From Pontimonas salivibrio (GTDB taxonomy: Bacteria > Actinomycetota > Actinomycetes > Actinomycetales > Microbacteriaceae): a stretch of DNA of 64,000 nt. How positions within the stretch are numbered: the stretch's first letter is position 1; each line of letters begins with the position of its first letter. Location: positions 1,302,001 to 1,366,000 of the forward strand of contig NZ_CP026923.1 in the NCBI RefSeq assembly GCF_002950575.1, written 5' to 3'. Of the stretch, positions 62,833-64,000 are shown piece after piece. Both the position numbers and the translations under genes were made by a program. The notes below the pieces were generated by a model that was given only the letters and a program-made list of their open reading frames with translations, did not search any database and was not told the origin of the DNA.

Positions 62833-63310
62833 CCGCCCCGGTCAGATTGATCCGCGCGGGCCGCGCTTTGGCGCGGCCATCACCAGTGTGTTGCTTCTGG
62901 TGGTGTTAGCCCTCGTCCTGCCCGTTGCCGACACCCCCGCCTTTGATGGTGCCTGGTGGCTGTTTGTGGTCATTACTGCGCTATTTGCCTGGGGCACGCT
63001 TCTGGGGCCCGGCAAACACCCATATGGGGCATTGTTTAAGGCCCTTATTCGCCCCCGCCTCGCTCCACCTTCTTACCTCGAAGATCAAGCACCACCTCGT
63101 TTCGCCCAACTGGTGGGCTTGATAGTGAGCGCCGTAGGGATCACCCTGCATGTACTTGCCGTCCCCTACGGGCTAGTGATCGCCGCAGCGGTGGCGTTCC
63201 TCGCGGCGTTTTTAAACGCCGTATTTGGCCTGTGTCTGGGGTGTGAGCTCTATAACGTCCTCCTTCGCCTGCGTCGGGGTAGAGCCCCCGCAGGCCCTTC
63301 CACACCCTGA
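62816..63310 (+). CDS. DUF4395 family membrane protein
   Basis: A 164-residue integral membrane protein. The DPRGPRFGAAIT N-terminus, four hydrophobic helices and the GLCLGCELYNVLLRL C-terminal segment are DUF4395 features; the two Cys in LCLGCE may be redox-active. ATG 62816 has AGAGGAG upstream. It overlaps the thioredoxin-like gene, and these two families are commonly neighbours in Actinobacteria, possibly as a sulfur or thiol transport/reduction pair, which is not proven. Confidence 0.8.
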   Translation: MNTSSNRPGQIDPRGPRFGAAITSVLLLVVLALVLPVADTPAFDGAWWLFVVITALFAWGTLLGPGKHPYGALFKALIRPRLAPPSYLEDQAPPRFAQLVGLIVSAVGITLHVLAVPYGLVIAAAVAFLAAFLNAVFGLCLGCELYNVLLRLRRGRAPAGPSTP

Positions 63311-63464
63311 AGGGTGGGAAGTTCCTGAATACCACTCGCCAAAACCGTCAGATAGTGGTTGCATTAACTCGTCTTCGAAGAGCCTCGGCTCTGACCAAGG
63401 ACTCCCGCAGAAAAAGCGCGGACTATCTCGTTCACGCCACCACCCCCAAGGAAGGGACACCACG

Positions 63465-63890
63465 ATGGCTATTACCAGCGAAGCACGCACCCACTGGGAA
63501 GGTTCACTCACCGAAGGCCACGGTCAAACCAGTTTGCAATCCTCTGGAGCTGCCACGTTCGATGTGACGTGGGCAGCACGCTCTACCGGGGAAACGGGTA
63601 AAACAAACCCTGAAGAGCTCCTCGGTGCTGCGCACTCAGCCTGCTATTCGATGGCACTCAGCCACGCCCTTGGTGGTGCCGGCTACACCCCAGAATCCTT
63701 AGACGTGACCGCCGCGGTCACCTTCGTTCCCGGTGAAGGCGTGACCGGTTCACACCTACTCCTGGTGGCGAGCATTCCCGGTCTTGCAGAAGACGAATTC
63801 CACCGTTTCGCTGAAGAAGCCAAAGCGGGATGCCCCATCTCGCAAGCCCTCGCCGGTGTTCCGATCACCCTGGAGGCGAGTCTTAAGTAA
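63465..63890 (+). CDS. OsmC-family peroxiredoxin-like protein
   Basis: A 141-residue OsmC/Ohr-fold hydroperoxide reductase. NPEELLGAAHSACYSMALSHAL contains the first active Cys near residue 60, and AEEAKAGCPISQAL the second near residue 125, as needed for peroxide reduction. AAGGAAGGG lies upstream of the ATG. It follows the DUF4395 gene by 154 bases and its stop TAA shares one base with the next ATG. It protects against organic peroxides in relatives. Confidence 0.88.
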   Translation: MAITSEARTHWEGSLTEGHGQTSLQSSGAATFDVTWAARSTGETGKTNPEELLGAAHSACYSMALSHALGGAGYTPESLDVTAAVTFVPGEGVTGSHLLLVASIPGLAEDEFHRFAEEAKAGCPISQALAGVPITLEASLK

Positions 63891-64000
63891 TGCCACTCCT
63901 CCAAAACCCCGCAGAGACCCTGCGGGTGCTGGTTTCTGGTACCAGTGGCCTCATTGGCACCCCCCTAGTCGAGCGCCTTCGAAGCCGTGGCCACGACGTC
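63890..64000 (+). CDS. TIGR01777-type epimerase (partial, runs off window)
   Basis: Only the first 37 codons are visible. MPLLQNPAETLRVLVSGTSGLIGTPLVERLRSRGHDV shows a Rossmann loop SGTSGLIG like that of NAD-dependent epimerase/SDR proteins of the TIGR01777 group (YfcH-like). The ATG overlaps the OsmC stop by one base, so they are co-transcribed. The substrate and the rest of the protein cannot be judged. Confidence 0.7.
   Translation, partial: MPLLQNPAETLRVLVSGTSGLIGTPLVERLRSRGHDV

Overview
The window looks like chromosome of a high-GC Gram-positive actinobacterium, most likely a Microbacteriaceae-type member of the Micrococcales. This rests on the conserved order dapF, miaA, miaB, recX, recA, DUF3046, a ClgR-like regulator, cinA, pgsA, ftsK, rnj, dapA and a nearby thyX. 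Frequent GTG starts, some possibly leaderless genes and a sigma54-type regulator lacking the sigma54 contact motif also fit. I see no rRNA, tRNA, CRISPR array or insertion sequence. The species assignment is an inference.

Bases 1-18000 hold an accessory oxidative cluster. A type I Baeyer-Villiger monooxygenase, an HSL-type esterase, two short-chain dehydrogenases, an Old Yellow Enzyme and a small glutaredoxin-like protein lie around a ribose-type ABC importer. On the other side are an iron alcohol dehydrogenase, an aldehyde dehydrogenase, a hydroxyacid/hydroxyacyl-CoA dehydrogenase, an MFS permease and a GAF/AAA/Fis regulator. Together these could take an alcohol or ketone through ester or lactone, hydroxyacid and aldehyde to an acid. 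The importer is unusual because one polypeptide carries both ATPase domains and one permease domain.

Bases 18000-41260 hold a sugar and sugar-acid catabolic island. All five steps of non-phosphorylative L-fucose breakdown are present: L-fucose dehydrogenase, lactonase, fuconate dehydratase, 2-keto-3-deoxyfuconate dehydrogenase and diketo-acid hydrolase. Two FMN L-lactate dehydrogenase paralogues could consume the L-lactate formed. An IlvD/EDD pentonate dehydratase, a XylX-like FAH protein and an alpha-ketoglutarate-semialdehyde dehydrogenase make a parallel pentose oxidation branch ending at alpha-ketoglutarate. A tungsten-type aldehyde:ferredoxin oxidoreductase sits inside the fucose operon. 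A second ribose-type ABC importer with its own enolase-superfamily enzyme and a GntR/FadR regulator complete the island. The GntR gene has an eight-C tract at its start that appears to put its best ribosome binding site out of frame.

Bases 41270-43660 are a toxin-antitoxin hotspot: a MazEF pair, a nucleotidyltransferase-HTH pair with a palindromic operator, and a FitA-type antitoxin followed by a decayed VapC toxin. From about 43.7 kb onward the content is mostly housekeeping: nitroreductase, small conserved proteins, rRNA methyltransferase, lysine/diaminopimelate synthesis, tRNA modification, recombination, phospholipid synthesis, DNA translocation, RNA decay and thymidylate synthesis. The window ends inside a TIGR01777-type epimerase gene.
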